From Mytilus edulis (Eukaryota > Mollusca > Bivalvia > Mytilida > Mytilidae), in assembly GCF_963676685.1 (NCBI RefSeq), contig NC_092356.1:21811750-21875749 (forward strand): 64,000 nucleotides of DNA, given 5' to 3'. A program made the position numbers and the translations under genes. Each line of letters begins with the position of its first letter. Positions within the stretch are counted from its first letter, which is position 1. Below are positions 22,166 to 33,769 of the stretch, in pieces. The notes under the pieces are model-generated. The model was not told where the DNA came from. It did not search any database and worked only from the letters and a program-made list of their open reading frames with translations.

Positions 22166-23210
22166 GTGGTCTAGCGGGACGGCTGCAGTGCAGGCGATTT
22201 GGTGTCACGATATCACAGTAGCATGGGTTCGAATCCCGGCGAGGGAAGAACAAAAAATTTGCGAAAGCAAATTTACAGATCTAACATTGTTGGGTTGATG
22301 TTTAGACGAGTTGTATATACATAATGTACACAGCCATGTATCACCATCATTGATGGCGATCCGATGGATACATCTGTTGTAGAGTTGTCACTGACTCAGA
22401 CGTACTTATGAATAAAATTATTTTCTGTGACTGTATCTTGCATTAATTTGTAGGATCCTTTACTATAGATAATTGAGCTGACCTGTAACAATAACATCTC
22501 CATGCCTTATATATCATGTACTGTAGTACGCCGCTAGATAAAAACTGACGAGGAAAGGTAACACACGGCCACTGAAAGCTTTATTTTTGTAGAGCCCAGG
22601 TGGTCGTGTTGTCTAGCGGGACGGCTGCAGTGCAGGCGATTTGGTGTCACGATATCACAGCAGCATGGGTTCGAATCCCGGCGAGGGAAGAACAAAAAAT
22701 TTGCGAAAGCAAATTTACAGATCTAACATTGTTGGGTTGATGTTTAGACGAGTTGTATATACATAATGTACACAGCCATGTATCACCATCATCGATGGCG
22801 ATCCGATGGATACATCTGTTGTAGAGTTGTCACTGACTCAGACGTACTTATGAATATAATTATTTTCTGTGACTGTATCTTCCATTAATTTGTAGGATCC
22901 TTTACTATAGATAATTGAGCTGATCTGTAACAATAACATCTCCATGCCTTATATATCATGTACTGTAGTACGCCGCTAGATTAAAACTGACGAGGAAAGG
23001 TAACACACGGCCACTGAAAGCTTTATTTTTGTAGAGCCCAGGTGGTCGTGTGGTCTAGCGGGACGGCTGCAGTGCAGGCGATTTGGTGTCACGATATCAC
23101 AGTAGCATGGGTTCGAATCCCGGCGAGGGAAGAACAAAATATTTGCGAAAGCAAATTTACAGATCTAACATTGTTGGGTTGATGTTTAGACGAGTTGTAT
23201 ATATATATAT
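22166..23210 (+). repeat. Tandem array of tRNA-derived SINE units
   Basis: Three direct copies start at 22166, 22609 and 23049 (period about 441-443; the third is truncated). Each head has a tRNA-like A box (TGGTCTAGCGGGAC; second copy TTGTCTAGCGG) and an intact B box GGTTCGAATCC (22226, 22668, 23109). Then come a GAAGAACAAAAAATTTGCG tail, a TTGGGTTGATG block and a long unique part. The acceptor stem does not pair, so it is a SINE head rather than a tRNA gene. Copies are about 98% alike by eye. Confidence 0.65.
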
Positions 23211-23219
23211 ATATAACAC

Positions 23220-23975
23220 AAACAATGAGTACTAATTCAGTGATTATAGACGCAACATTAAACTCTTACGGTAGCACAATACAAAGATTTGTTTACTTCC
23301 AATCACTAACCTTTGAAATGCTGTAACTTTCTTATGAATGCATAGAAAATAATAAAAGAGGTATATATAGATAGATAAAAGATTAATCTTGTAAATGAAT
23401 GCAATCATATTGTAATCAATTATTATGTAATTAGTGGCATAATCTGGGTAAGTTCACTTGAATGAATTTGGCTCTATCATCTCTAACTATACGGAAAATT
23501 TTAACGAAATCTTAATCAACACATCACGGGCTTCAAAAGGGTGTCTCCAGATTGTCTCTATGGTATTCCATTCTCTCATAAATCTCTAATTAGCGTAAAC
23601 ATCCTAACCACATAAAAGAAGATAATGTTTAATTAGGTGTAAATTTTTTTCTATACATTCTATCTGAAATCTGAGACACCTTTTTGAAGATAATGGCCAT
23701 AGGAACAACATACAATAAAATCAACCCTCTAGGGATACCTATGCAGAAGCTAATTTCATTTGAAAGTGGAAATTTGGTGAAAAATATTTTAGACACAGTT
23801 AACATTATAATTGGTTACATAATTGTTGCATAATACTAACATTGCATTAACTTGAAAGAGTAATCTGTTAGCTATCCAAAACTACCACTTTTATAAATTT
23901 TCAAGAATTGTTAAGAAAGTTGCAGCATTTTAAAACTTGAGAGTTGGAGTTATAAAATCTTTGTATTGTGCTTCC
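23220..23975. other. Intergenic, AT-rich
   Basis: Preceded by a TATATA run. No gene or bounded repeat was supported. Confidence 0.35.
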
Positions 23976-24300
23976 TTAAATATACAGATGAAAAATTATA
24001 CAAAAACTAACGAAGGACAGAGGGTCCTGAACCGCAACAGGCGCTAAACATAACCCGAGAGTAAACATGCGATTTGAAACCCCTCCCTTTCTCAAATACC
24101 TACAGTCAATGTAAAAAAACCACAAAGACAAACTCAGTCCATAGGAGTCCGATGCAAGTAGATGTAACAAAGGAAACCAAGGAAAATGACAATGACACAC
24201 ACATGAAAAAGTACACGCCAGCCCGATACCCAAATTAGACCGATCGAAAGACCATGTATTTATCATACGAACATCAAGCTAGAGTCCCAGCCACAGGCAT
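23976..24300 (-). repeat. Repeat-derived segment
   Basis: The 96-codon minus-strand frame contains no known motif. Blocks such as CAACAGGCGCTAAACATAACCCG and AGCACAC look like an interspersed element, but no boundaries were found. Confidence 0.25.
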
Positions 24301-24561
24301 GACGTTTAGCACACAAATTTGAAATTTAAAACAAAATATCAATAAAACGTATCCCAAATTTCGTTTGGCGAGTTCCTATCTGTACGATTCTACGGCAGTA
24401 TTCCGATATTGTATTGATCTAACAAACAATTTTCCTATATCCTCTTATATCTTATACGATACAAAGGAAGATCGTCGGTTTTTAACTTATCTTACTCACA
24501 TACGGTAAGCCAATAATTTCAAAATTGTTCTTGTATGTTATAACAGACACATTTTTTTCAA

Positions 24562-26998
24562 TATTCGATATTATCCGTGAAACGGTTATTCCATACAGTC
24601 AACCAACTTGTGATGGTGTTCGTAAATTTAACAAAAGGGATAATCTTAACTTCTCTATTTGGAACTCTTGATTTAATAGCTTCCTGTGTGAGCAGCAATC
24701 CTCTATCAAGGAAATCATGATAGAAAAACGAAGCCCGGCAATATCGTATCCCTTGGGAGATATACACTCCAAAAATAACTCTGGAATAATACTTAATAGT
24801 AAGAAATTATCTCTTTTGTGGTAAAGTTTTGTTGTCAACCGACACTCCTTATCAATTTGTCTAGATTTTCAGTCCTCCATAGCTGTTTTACGCTCATTGT
24901 TTTGAGTGAAATTAGGCTTTTAGTTTGTTCTTTTTAATTGTTGCATTTAGTCATTACGGGGCCTGTTCGTTATATACGTATTGAACTCAGTGTTCAGCTC
25001 AGAAGGCGATACAGTGATACTCTCTTTTATCTTTTTTGATCAAGTTGTCGCATGAGCAATCCCCTTTTTTAAAGACAAGTCTACGAACATCGGATTGTCA
25101 ATAAATTCTTTACATGATTTTAACAACGTTTAAATTTAAGAAATATACATAAAAATCACTATATATATATATATATATGTTTTCATTTTTTTTAATTTCT
25201 TAATCACATGGCCCTCTCGGACATTACAAAATTGAAGACAATAATGCATACTTCCATTCCAATCTTTTTAACTCCGCTCACTTTCATAATGTTGTACAAT
25301 TGATAAGATCATATACACCTGCATGCATAAACCACAAAAGTCCAGTTCGTGAATAAAGAGAGATAACCCTGATTGTTATAATTAGAATTTTCTTTGAGTA
25401 TAGGGTTACGAAGCAAGATTGTCAGTTTTGATCTATTCCACACCTTTTCACAGCTACTTATGCATATTACTGTTTCTGTTCTCTTCTTCCGCTTCGGGAT
25501 CAATCGCCTCCACTTGCATACTAAACATAAGAAATTTATTAATATATAAGAATTAGTTCATTTAAAAAATAAAATGATAAAAGAAGATCTTAGTGATTAA
25601 CAAATATCCTAGATTGGCTATTTATGTCAGCGTGTCTCTGGATAAATTCAAATTCTAATGGAAAGGATAAATCATGCTAAGTATACACAAAATCACTATA
25701 AGAATCGAACAACAAATTCTCTTAAATAAACATGATCAAGATGATTGAATATTTTGTTTTTCAACAATCAGTCTGAACCAACCTCTCTAATCATCTTCTT
25801 GTCCATTAGATCTTTTATTCGAATAAAGAAGATTTCATACACTCGTCAGGTGCTTCTCAAGAAGAATGAAAGAAGGCAAGCATTATCCTTTTTCTTCATG
25901 TACCTCTATGTAAATGATGTTTTTTTTTTCAAAAAATAATGCCAAGTTGGAATTGGTGACTTTATTGAAGAATTTTGCTGCATGAAACGTTAAATAAGGA
26001 TACGACAAATACAGTTACGTCTGTCCATATCTTGACTTATAGATAAAAATTGACAATACGAGGCGGTTGAGAATAATTTTCACGACAGAAACGATTATTT
26101 CAGCTTCCTGATTGAGAACATTTCTTTTCTATGTAGCAACATCCCAGCAGTACCTGCATATGAGGTATACACCTCCTAGTTTATATGATAATCCAGAGCA
26201 TATTTCCCTATAATGATCTTCTTGATACAAGCTAGGTTGCTTCTTACAAGGATTCCATTAACCTAAATTTCAAATAATTATGTATGATTCACCCTTTCAA
26301 AGTGTAACTGACGCCATATCATGAGTTGTTTGACTATATTGCGTATTTTGTTCACAGGTGATAACAGAGGTGTTTGAATGGTTGTAGCCTCCATCATAGC
26401 CCTCTCCCGATTGTGAAATCATTGGAATAGTAGTTTCGCGGATATGTGCATTTAATAAGCAATATGACTGTTTAAATTACCGTATTGTTTTCTGGATAAT
26501 CATGAAAATGGTAAACCTTAACAATATACAGAATATTTATATCACCAAAAATCAAGATGTTTTATAAATGTTCAGTTTTGACGAACATCGAAATGAACTA
26601 AATTAAGTCACTTAAACGAAAGAAATCTTACTATTCTAGTAAACGGGAGATAATCAAATAATAAATTTATTTGCTTCGATAGTACATTGTATGTTTGGTA
26701 TCAATTATAAGTTATCGCATTTCTCCGAATGACATTTACACGACTTATCGTGGCACTTTAAACCGGTCTAGCCAATAGGAGAAGCGAAAATGTTTTCTTT
26801 ACAATCACATATGAGAAATGTGCTTTTTAAATGAAATAAATAATTGTTATCTATTTTCCGTAAATTTCTTGTCAGTTCTTTTACGATTTTAAAAGAGTTA
26901 AACATGTACTCATCTGGTATCATTACTGTAACACTGGTTCTCGTTCAAACATAGGTATCTGAAAATGAATATTGTTTGTCAAGTATGCTGCAACCTAA
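24562..26998 (-). repeat. Inverted duplication, arm B
   Basis: Reverse-complement counterpart of 15024-17082. It includes a minus-strand Penelope-like fragment at 24562-24840 (T-K-L-Y-H-K-R-D-N-F), frame-shifted relative to arm A. It also has an extra segment at 25395-25765 with an ATATAT run nearby. The breakpoint at 24562 falls inside the retroelement fragment; beyond it the sequences are unrelated. Confidence 0.75.
26910..26958 (-). CDS. Candidate last exon of an unrecognised minus-strand gene (arm B)
   Basis: Acceptor TTTTCAG at 26959-26960. The exon at 27097-27340 ends in phase 2, and joining there gives R-Y-L-C-L-N-E-N-Q-C-Y-S-N-D-T-R then TGA. Arm A preserves the same frame with few changes before its own stop. 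Short and of unknown function. Confidence 0.35.
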
Positions 26999-27096
26999 AG
27001 TCATACAAGTCAGAAACTAACTTTGAAAAATGTGCGCAGTTCAAACACAAGTTTAGATAAACTAAAATCTGTTGTATATTATTTTGTTTAAATTAC

Positions 27097-27340
27097 CTGT
27101 CTGATAACTGCGTGCCTCTAATATCGGAACTAGCTATATTGTTATAATAACTAGCCGATTCCTCTATCCCAAATTTTTCCTCTGTAATTGGAGGAAGTGA
27201 TATCCGACAGTTTCGAGGATCATACGGTTCAGTTGAACGGAAGACGTATATTTCTGTGCCACCATTTAAGTCAAGGTCTATATATCTTGCTCCACTAGGA
27301 ACTACTTGAGTAGGATATCCAGAAGACACCGTTTGAACTG
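27097..27340 (-). CDS. Unrecognised internal exon of a minus-strand gene
   Basis: On the minus strand it is open throughout, from an acceptor (TTTATTGTGCAG) at 27340 to a donor (CAGACAG|GTAATT) at 27097. It encodes about 81 residues. It enters in phase 1 and leaves in phase 2. Residues include S-G-Y-P-T-Q-V-V-P-S-G-A-R-Y-I-D-L-D-L-N-G-G, then a segment with one cysteine (R-N-C-R-I) and an acidic/Tyr-rich end. Composition is unlike the surrounding repeats and codon usage looks genuine. A possible start exon is at 31164-31170 (TATA, ATG, phase-1 GTAAGT), but an exon between them would be expected if the protein is secreted. No family recognised. Confidence 0.5.
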
Positions 27341-28077
27341 CTGCACAATAAAATGAAACTTTTTTGTGATTGATTACAAATAATGTTGAAAAATGAACGT
27401 TATATTTGGAATAAGTTTTCCTAAAATAAATATTTTCAAATGTTCATGAAATCTATTGTTTTACTGCGTTTTGTATAACAGATCAGAAAACAGACACTCC
27501 AACTTTGTTGTGCACAGAATTTAAGAAAGAAAATAGGATTTGCGTATACGTGTGACTGAACCATTGCAATTAGACATATTTTTGTAGAACAAAACGATCA
27601 GACAAGTATAGAAAACGTTAATCCAGCAAAATTTAATGTATTTTTTTATTAAAAAATAATTTCATTAGAGAGGAGCATATTGCGGCAATACCACACAAAA
27701 GACAAGTGTTGACCATAACATACTATGAATTATACGAATTCCAGACAATTTGTACATAGTGGAGTTCATTTTATTTAACATAGCATTCTATGATTTGCCA
27801 CAATTAAACCCTTTAAAGACAGAAAACCATTGTAGAGGCTTTCGAATCCAGACGAAAAAAAGCATCTTGTTTAAGGTTCTAAAGTCTTCCTTTTTTGTGG
27901 ATGTGTTGATTGACCGACGACACACATGTTAACGTACAATAAAGATAAATACAGTACATGTCTCCAACTAAAAGAACTCGATATTTCAATACATGGCACA
28001 TGCTGATACGAAAGCAAACTAATTTGAAGGGCAATTTACAGTTTATAATTTTACATAGTATACGGAATGGGATTTCT
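27341..28077. other. Intron or intergenic, nothing recognised
   Basis: AT-rich sequence right of the 27097-27340 exon. No exon with usable splice sites was found on either strand. Confidence 0.3.
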
Positions 28078-28080
28078 TAA

Positions 28081-30296
28081 GGGACTGGTCAAAATTTATC
28101 GTCACATAGGACCGGTGCAAAGTGCAGTAGGACAGATACTTTTTTCCGGAATCGCTTTTGTTGGGACATCACTTTTTTCACAGATAATATCCATAGGACA
28201 CAAGTTTTTTTTCAAACGATGACTTTGAATTTTTTTTTATTAACATTTATAACAAAACTTGAAATAACCGTGTATAATATACAATATGTAAAAATAAAAA
28301 TCATTATATAAAAATTCAGAAAGGCATCTCTAATTTTTTTTATAATTTTTTCAAATCAACTTGGATTTTCATCAAACTATGCAGCTATCTTAGATATATA
28401 TCAAGCTTACTGGATCCAATTTCATGTAGTTTTTTGTTGTATTACTGTAAAATTTATGAATTAAAGTAATCTTGGTAAAAAAAAGCTAGGATTTGCAATT
28501 CGGACAAAATAGAGATAGTACACTTTAATTTTTCAAATAACTTTTTCAAATCAACTTGGATTTTCATCAAACTATGCAGCTATCTTAGATATATATCAAG
28601 CTTACTGAATCCCATTTCATTTATTTTTTTGTTGTTTTTCTGTAAAAATTTAAGAATTAAGGTAATCTTGGTAAACAATGCTAGGATTTGCAATTCGGAC
28701 AAAATAGAGATAGTACACTTTAATTTTTTTTATAACTTTTTCAAATCAACTTGGATTGTTATCAAACTATGCAGCTATCTTAGATATATATCAAGCTTAC
28801 TAAATCTCATTTCATTTAGTTTTTGCTGTTTTGCTGTAAAAATTTAAGAATTAAAGTAATCTTGGTAAAAATAGCTAGGATTTGCAATTTCGGATAAAAT
28901 AAAGATAGTACACTTTAATTTTTTTTATAACTTTTTCAAATCAACTTGGATTTTCATCAAACTATGCAGCTATCCTAGAAATATATCAAGCTTACTGAAT
29001 CTCATTTCATTTAGTTTTTTGTTGTTTTTCTGTAAAATTTAAAAATTAAAGTAATCTTGGTAAAAAAAGCTAGGATTTGCAATTAGGACAAAATAGAGAT
29101 AATACACTTTAATTTTTCAAATAACTTTTTCAAATCAACTTGGATTTTCATCAAACTATGCAGCTATCTTAGATATATATCAAACTTACTGAATCTTGTT
29201 TCATTTAGTTTTTTGTTGTATTGTGGTAAAATTTAAGAATTAAAGTAGTCTTGGTAAAAATAGCTAGGATTTGCAATTCGGACAAAATAGAGATAGTACA
29301 CTTTAATTTTTTTAATAACTTTTTCAAATCAACTTAGATTTTCATCAAACTATGCAGCTATCTTATATATATTTTAAGCTTACTAAAACCCAGGTCATTT
29401 TGTTTTTTTGTTGTATTACTGTCAAATTTAAGAATTAAATTAATCTAGGTCAAAATAGCTAGAATTTGCAGTTCGAACAAAATAGAGATAGTACACTTTA
29501 ATTTTTTTTATAACTTTTTAAATTTAACTTGGATTTTCATCAAACTATGCCGCTATCTTAGATATACATGTATATCAAGCTTAATGAATCCAATGCCATT
29601 TAGTATGTTGTTTTGCTGTAAAATTTAATTTCACTTAAAGTGCAACAAACATACATCATGTACATCATGTACATTACATCAACAACCAAGGTAGCAAAAA
29701 TCATTTGGGGGTCACATCAGGTACATTTTCTGTAAATGGGAAAATGTTGAAGCAATTATTACCATTTCTTATAAAAAAAGGCAACCTATGGGTCTTCAGG
29801 TTAAAATATATATAGAGAGTTAAACCAAATGCTATTCAGTTTCATGTTTCTCCTGGAGCTTGTTTTTATAATTAATATTTAACGGTATTGATAAAATTCT
29901 ATAATAAGATACATGCAGCTTCATTAATTTTTCAGTTTAACAAACACCTATTTGTGGTTTGATTGCATTATGCAATGTCTTTGTTTTTTTCAATGCTTTA
30001 TTTAAAGTATAATTTATGATAATGCCATGCCTGTAATTGTATGTGAATCAACAAAATAAAACATGAAGCTGTTGCTTTTGATCATATTATAAAGACAATA
30101 TATGTTAAATGCCTCTATTAAGTATACTTTTATTTACAATACATTGGAAAAGTAGGATAGGACACAAACTTTTTTATTACTAAGTTGGCATAGGACATCA
30201 TTTTTTTTCAGTCAGAAAGACATAGGGTTGTAACTTTTATTAAATGTTTTTATTTTTTGCACCGGTCCTATGTGACGATAAATTTTGACCGGTCCC
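28081..30296. mobile_element. Harbinger-type non-autonomous element with internal satellite
   Basis: Terminal inverted repeats of about 40 bases (GGGACTGGTCAAAATTTATC at the left; right end identical except one base, inverted) are flanked by TAA on both sides (28078-28080, 30297-30299). The 3-bp TWA-type duplication fits PIF/Harbinger. Subterminal ATAGGACA..TTTTTT blocks occur at both ends. There is no transposase; the interior is mainly a tandem array. Confidence 0.75.
28320..29630. repeat. Seven-copy 195-bp tandem array
   Basis: The marker GCAGCTATCT (one copy GCCGC) recurs at 28381, 28576, 28771, 28966, 29160, 29354 and 29549. Each unit holds TCAACTTGGATTTTCATCAA and GCTAGGATTTGCAATTCGG. 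It lies wholly inside the Harbinger-type element. Confidence 0.85.
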
Positions 30297-30299
30297 TAA

Positions 30300-31160
30300 G
30301 GCTGAACGATGACATAATTGCTCTCAAGAACGTCATTTTGGTCTCCGATAAATATATAGTTATCTGAGTCTTGGAAAGTCATATCTCATATTTTTAAATA
30401 TTTGTGTCGGAAAGGTACCGGTCGGTCAATGAGGTTTCAGCATTGCTATTATCATTGTGATCAAGTAACGAAATACATTATGTCAGATTTAACGTCAATA
30501 TGACCATAACACTTTGTAAATTTAATTCGTACAGCGGTGTTTCTTTAGCACCTTCTTATTTTTATATATATGTGACTGTGATAGGATATCCTAATTTTAA
30601 CGAATATTTGTAGCCGATCGAGCCCGTAGCTTTAGAAAAAAATGGTAACAATCTGGGTAATCTTATCGATAATTCAGAAATTCAGTCATTGTCGTTTGTT
30701 GCTGTATATTATATTTATTTTTGATTGTGGTTGATACGTAAATAAGGCATTATATTTCTTATTTAAATTTTTAATTTTGGGACCTGTTTAAGCTGTATAT
30801 GCGGTGTTGGTTTGCACATTTTTGATGGCCGAAACCGGACTTAAAAATGTTTGTACCTGTGTCATTTGGTCTCGGAACAAGACCTCGTTATCCAAATGAC
30901 CAACTTTTCTAACTACTGTATCACAAGCTTTTCGTAAGTTGTGTTATACACTAGTTTTTCCCGCAAACAGTCAATTATCGACAATCATACCACATCTTCT
31001 TCAGAAAATTATCTTTTGTCTGCCTGACAGAATTGCACTAATTTATAAGTAAATAATTATTCAAAATAATAAAATTGAATAAACGCATTAAAGATTCATT
31101 TAAAGATGTATAGATATATTGATTAATTGATTTTTAAAATAAATAAAAACATATTAAACT
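30300..31160. other. Intergenic, nothing recognised
   Basis: No exon or bounded element was supported. A short ATTGACAATCATACCACATCTTC tail near 30975-31000 belongs to the ATGTGGTGTGAGTGC repeat family. Confidence 0.3.
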
Positions 31161-31163
31161 TAC

Positions 31164-31207
31164 CCTTCATAACGAATTTTAAGTAACTTTGTACTTTTAC
31201 GTTTATA
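31164..31207 (-). promoter_or_regulatory. Possible TATA box and first exon of the minus-strand gene
   Basis: On the minus strand TATAAA (31207-31202) precedes, about 32 bases on, ATG AAG G and a consensus donor GTAAGT. The phase-1 end is compatible with the exon at 27340. Short motifs of this kind occur by chance, so this is tentative. Confidence 0.25.
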
Positions 31208-31553
31208 TCCTTTTAAATTTTGCAACTATATAATATTATAGTGTCTACCTACCTTTACTACTGAATTCTAAAAATAGCAAAAGGTAAAAAGTTAGCGTAA
31301 TATACGGAGTTTTGTAGTTTAACTGGCGTAATCTGAATTACTCTTCAGTCTATTTATGACTAGTTGCAAAATTTAAGAGGCAATGCCAGAGAAAACTAGG
31401 CAGAAGTTAAAAATTTTGTTCAACAACCTTTTTGAGATAAATGTGTTTTTGTATTGTATCCACCTTGTTTTGTTGGGAAATGACATTTTAAAAGTCATAT
31501 TGGGTTATTATGTATAAAAAAATTAATTTGATTTTTCAGTAAATTTGACTGCT

Positions 31554-31865
31554 TATATATGAGGGGGAGGACAGGGGGTTACCCTTCTCCCTTCTCCCAC
31601 CCCTCTTCTCCTTTCTCCTACCCCCGTTCTCCTTTCTCCCATTAGAATAAAACATCTCCTTTTGAGATATTTTTTCTTGAAATATTAGAAAAAATTTTAA
31701 AAGGAGAGATATTTTATTTTTTCTCCTTTCTCCAACTTTTTCTCCTTTCTCCCAGCCTTCCTCTCCTTTCTCCTACCCCCTTTCTCCTTTCTCCCACCCC
31801 ATTTCTCCTTTCTCCTACCCCCTTTCTCCCTGTCTCCCTTACCCCTGTCCTCCCCCTCATATATA
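31554..31865. mobile_element. Foldback element with purine/pyrimidine interior
   Basis: Ends TATATATGAGGGGGAGGACA and its inverse TGTCCTCCCCCTCATATATA. The interior is dominated by CTCCTTTCTCCCA repeats, a long pyrimidine strand, around a smaller palindrome (ATCTCCTTTTGAGAT / AAAAGGAGAGAT). No coding capacity. Confidence 0.6.
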
Positions 31866-31869
31866 GGGA

Positions 31870-32515
31870 AATAGGGGTATTAATTTCTCAACAAGAACAG
31901 CCTACAATATAACAATTGATATATATTCTAAAAGGTGACCATGAATACAGCAGGAAATGATAATAACATCTCTGGTATCTGTTGATATGTAAATGTTCTA
32001 ATGCAGTAAACTGTCAGGAAACAGCAGTTTATTTTCGACTTTTTGGTGTTTAGACATACCAAAAGTGATGCTCTTCAATTTAAAAACCGATAAAGGGTTG
32101 TAATCAGTTTGAAACATTTTACACTGAAAAATAAGTCTCATCAGTTTGAAACATTTTACACTGAAAAATAAGGCAGACTTATTTATTCCCTCACCAGGAG
32201 ATTGTTGCATACATGTACGGGTGATCACTTCCAGACAGAGGCAGTTACAAATTCTGTACGGGAATGAAGATTATTCATAAGACTGAAATTATTGTATTTT
32301 TTGCTGGAAATGTGGAATATGAGGAATTTAAAGCCATCCGTGAATAGTTTTTGATGATTCAGCTGGACAAATGCTGGAAATCATACAGTTTTCTCCCACC
32401 TTAAAACAATACATGGTATATCATGGACACCAAAAGCAAAGAAAGATCTAAATGCCATAATTTTGGGCATCTTGAAAACTGGAAAGGCGGATACCTTTGA
32501 AGCAGATGATAGTTA
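31870..32515. other. Intergenic; one short tandem duplication
   Basis: GTTTGAAACATTTTACACTG plus nine further bases is duplicated at about 32108 and 32144. Frames crossing this point are shadows. Confidence 0.35.
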
Positions 32516-32528
32516 TATGGTATAAAAG

Positions 32529-33760
32529 GGTATCCGGTCGTTCCGGCCCCAAACCGATCCGGCCCCAAGTCAATCCGGCCCAAAGTCGATCCGGCCGAAG
32601 TCGATCCGGCCCACGTCGATCCGTCCCCAAGTCGATCCGGCCCCATAATAAAATATGAATTAACTAGATTTTGGAGGAATTTGTCACAAACTTGAACAGT
32701 ATAAATGGAATTTGAAAAAAGTGTCCGATCGATGATGGTGACAACAGGTCAGTGAAGTATTGGAGTACCAATTAACGAACTATTTTTAATCCATACGAAA
32801 ATTAGTGTTATTGTGTCTGGTTGTATTGCAGTTTCTACATTTTTAAATTATGAAGTTATTTTCCATGATAACTTTTACTTTGAATTTCATGGCGATTTTT
32901 ATTTTATTCAGTTCACACACAGAATAGCTAAATAAATATTTACAGTCCAACGGACCTATAAAATTTAACGCATAATAATGACTTGATTAATCAAATCATT
33001 AGTCTATAATTGGTTTGTTTATTCAACAGTTGGCTGATGATTGTGAACTAAGGTAATGCCACTCGTAATCACTTAATTCAATCCAATGCTGATTAATTAA
33101 AGTTACGTAATCTGTTTTTCAACAAGGTCTTTATAGTTTGATCTTCTGGTTCTTCTTATTTTGACAATATTTTGAATAGTGCATGTAGTGTGTGGATAAA
33201 AAAAAAGTCATATGAGTATCCATTATTCTTTATTGCAAGAAAACAAGAAAACAATGACATTTAATGCACATTTTCACTCTCTAAAATATAATATCAGCAC
33301 TCTTTTATAGAAAGGATTCGGCCAATTAATCAACATTTCTCAATTTTAGAAATTTTAAGAACTTAAAAAGAAAACCAAAGTTTATATGTATCAGCTTGGG
33401 GATCGACATGTTTAATGTTGATGCCTGAATTCTTTTATATACGTTTTAATATAATTATACCCAATAATCTTGAAAACTTGTAATAAAGACATAGTCAACC
33501 TAGTTGTTTTATACTCATCTAAAGAACATATTTTTCAAAGGCCTTTTTTACTTTTTTTACCGTACACCTTTAACATTATAATAAAAATAATAAACATTTC
33601 TGAATTACAATTAATATATATTTATTTTTATTCCTTAGTAATAATTTTTTTATTGGGGCCGGATCGACTTTACATATGGGCCGGATCGACGTGGGGCCGG
33701 ATCGACGTGGGACGGATCGACTTGGGCCGGATCGACGTGGGGCCGGATCGACCCGAAAGC
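32529..33760. mobile_element. MULE-type non-autonomous element with tandem-repeat termini
   Basis: Flanked by the 9-bp duplication GTATAAAAG (32520-32528 and 33761-33769), the length typical of Mutator-like elements. Each end consists of five to seven tandem copies of a roughly 17-base unit, AGTCGATCCGGCCC, in opposite orientation (32535-32645; 33655-33755). The outer right end reads GCTTTCGGGTCG inverted, close to GCTTTCGAGACG at the right end of the 4.8-kb MULE (39403-44203). The interior is AT-rich and non-coding. Confidence 0.75.
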
Positions 33761-33769
33761 GTATAAAAG

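Noticed and set aside
22166-22260. Functional tRNA gene
   Set aside because: A and B boxes are good, but no acceptor stem pairs and the unit is repeated with a long shared tail, so it is a SINE head.
32401-32646. Gly/Asp/Arg-repeat protein
   Set aside because: Several overlapping frames translate the tandem CGATCCGGCC terminal repeats of a MITE.
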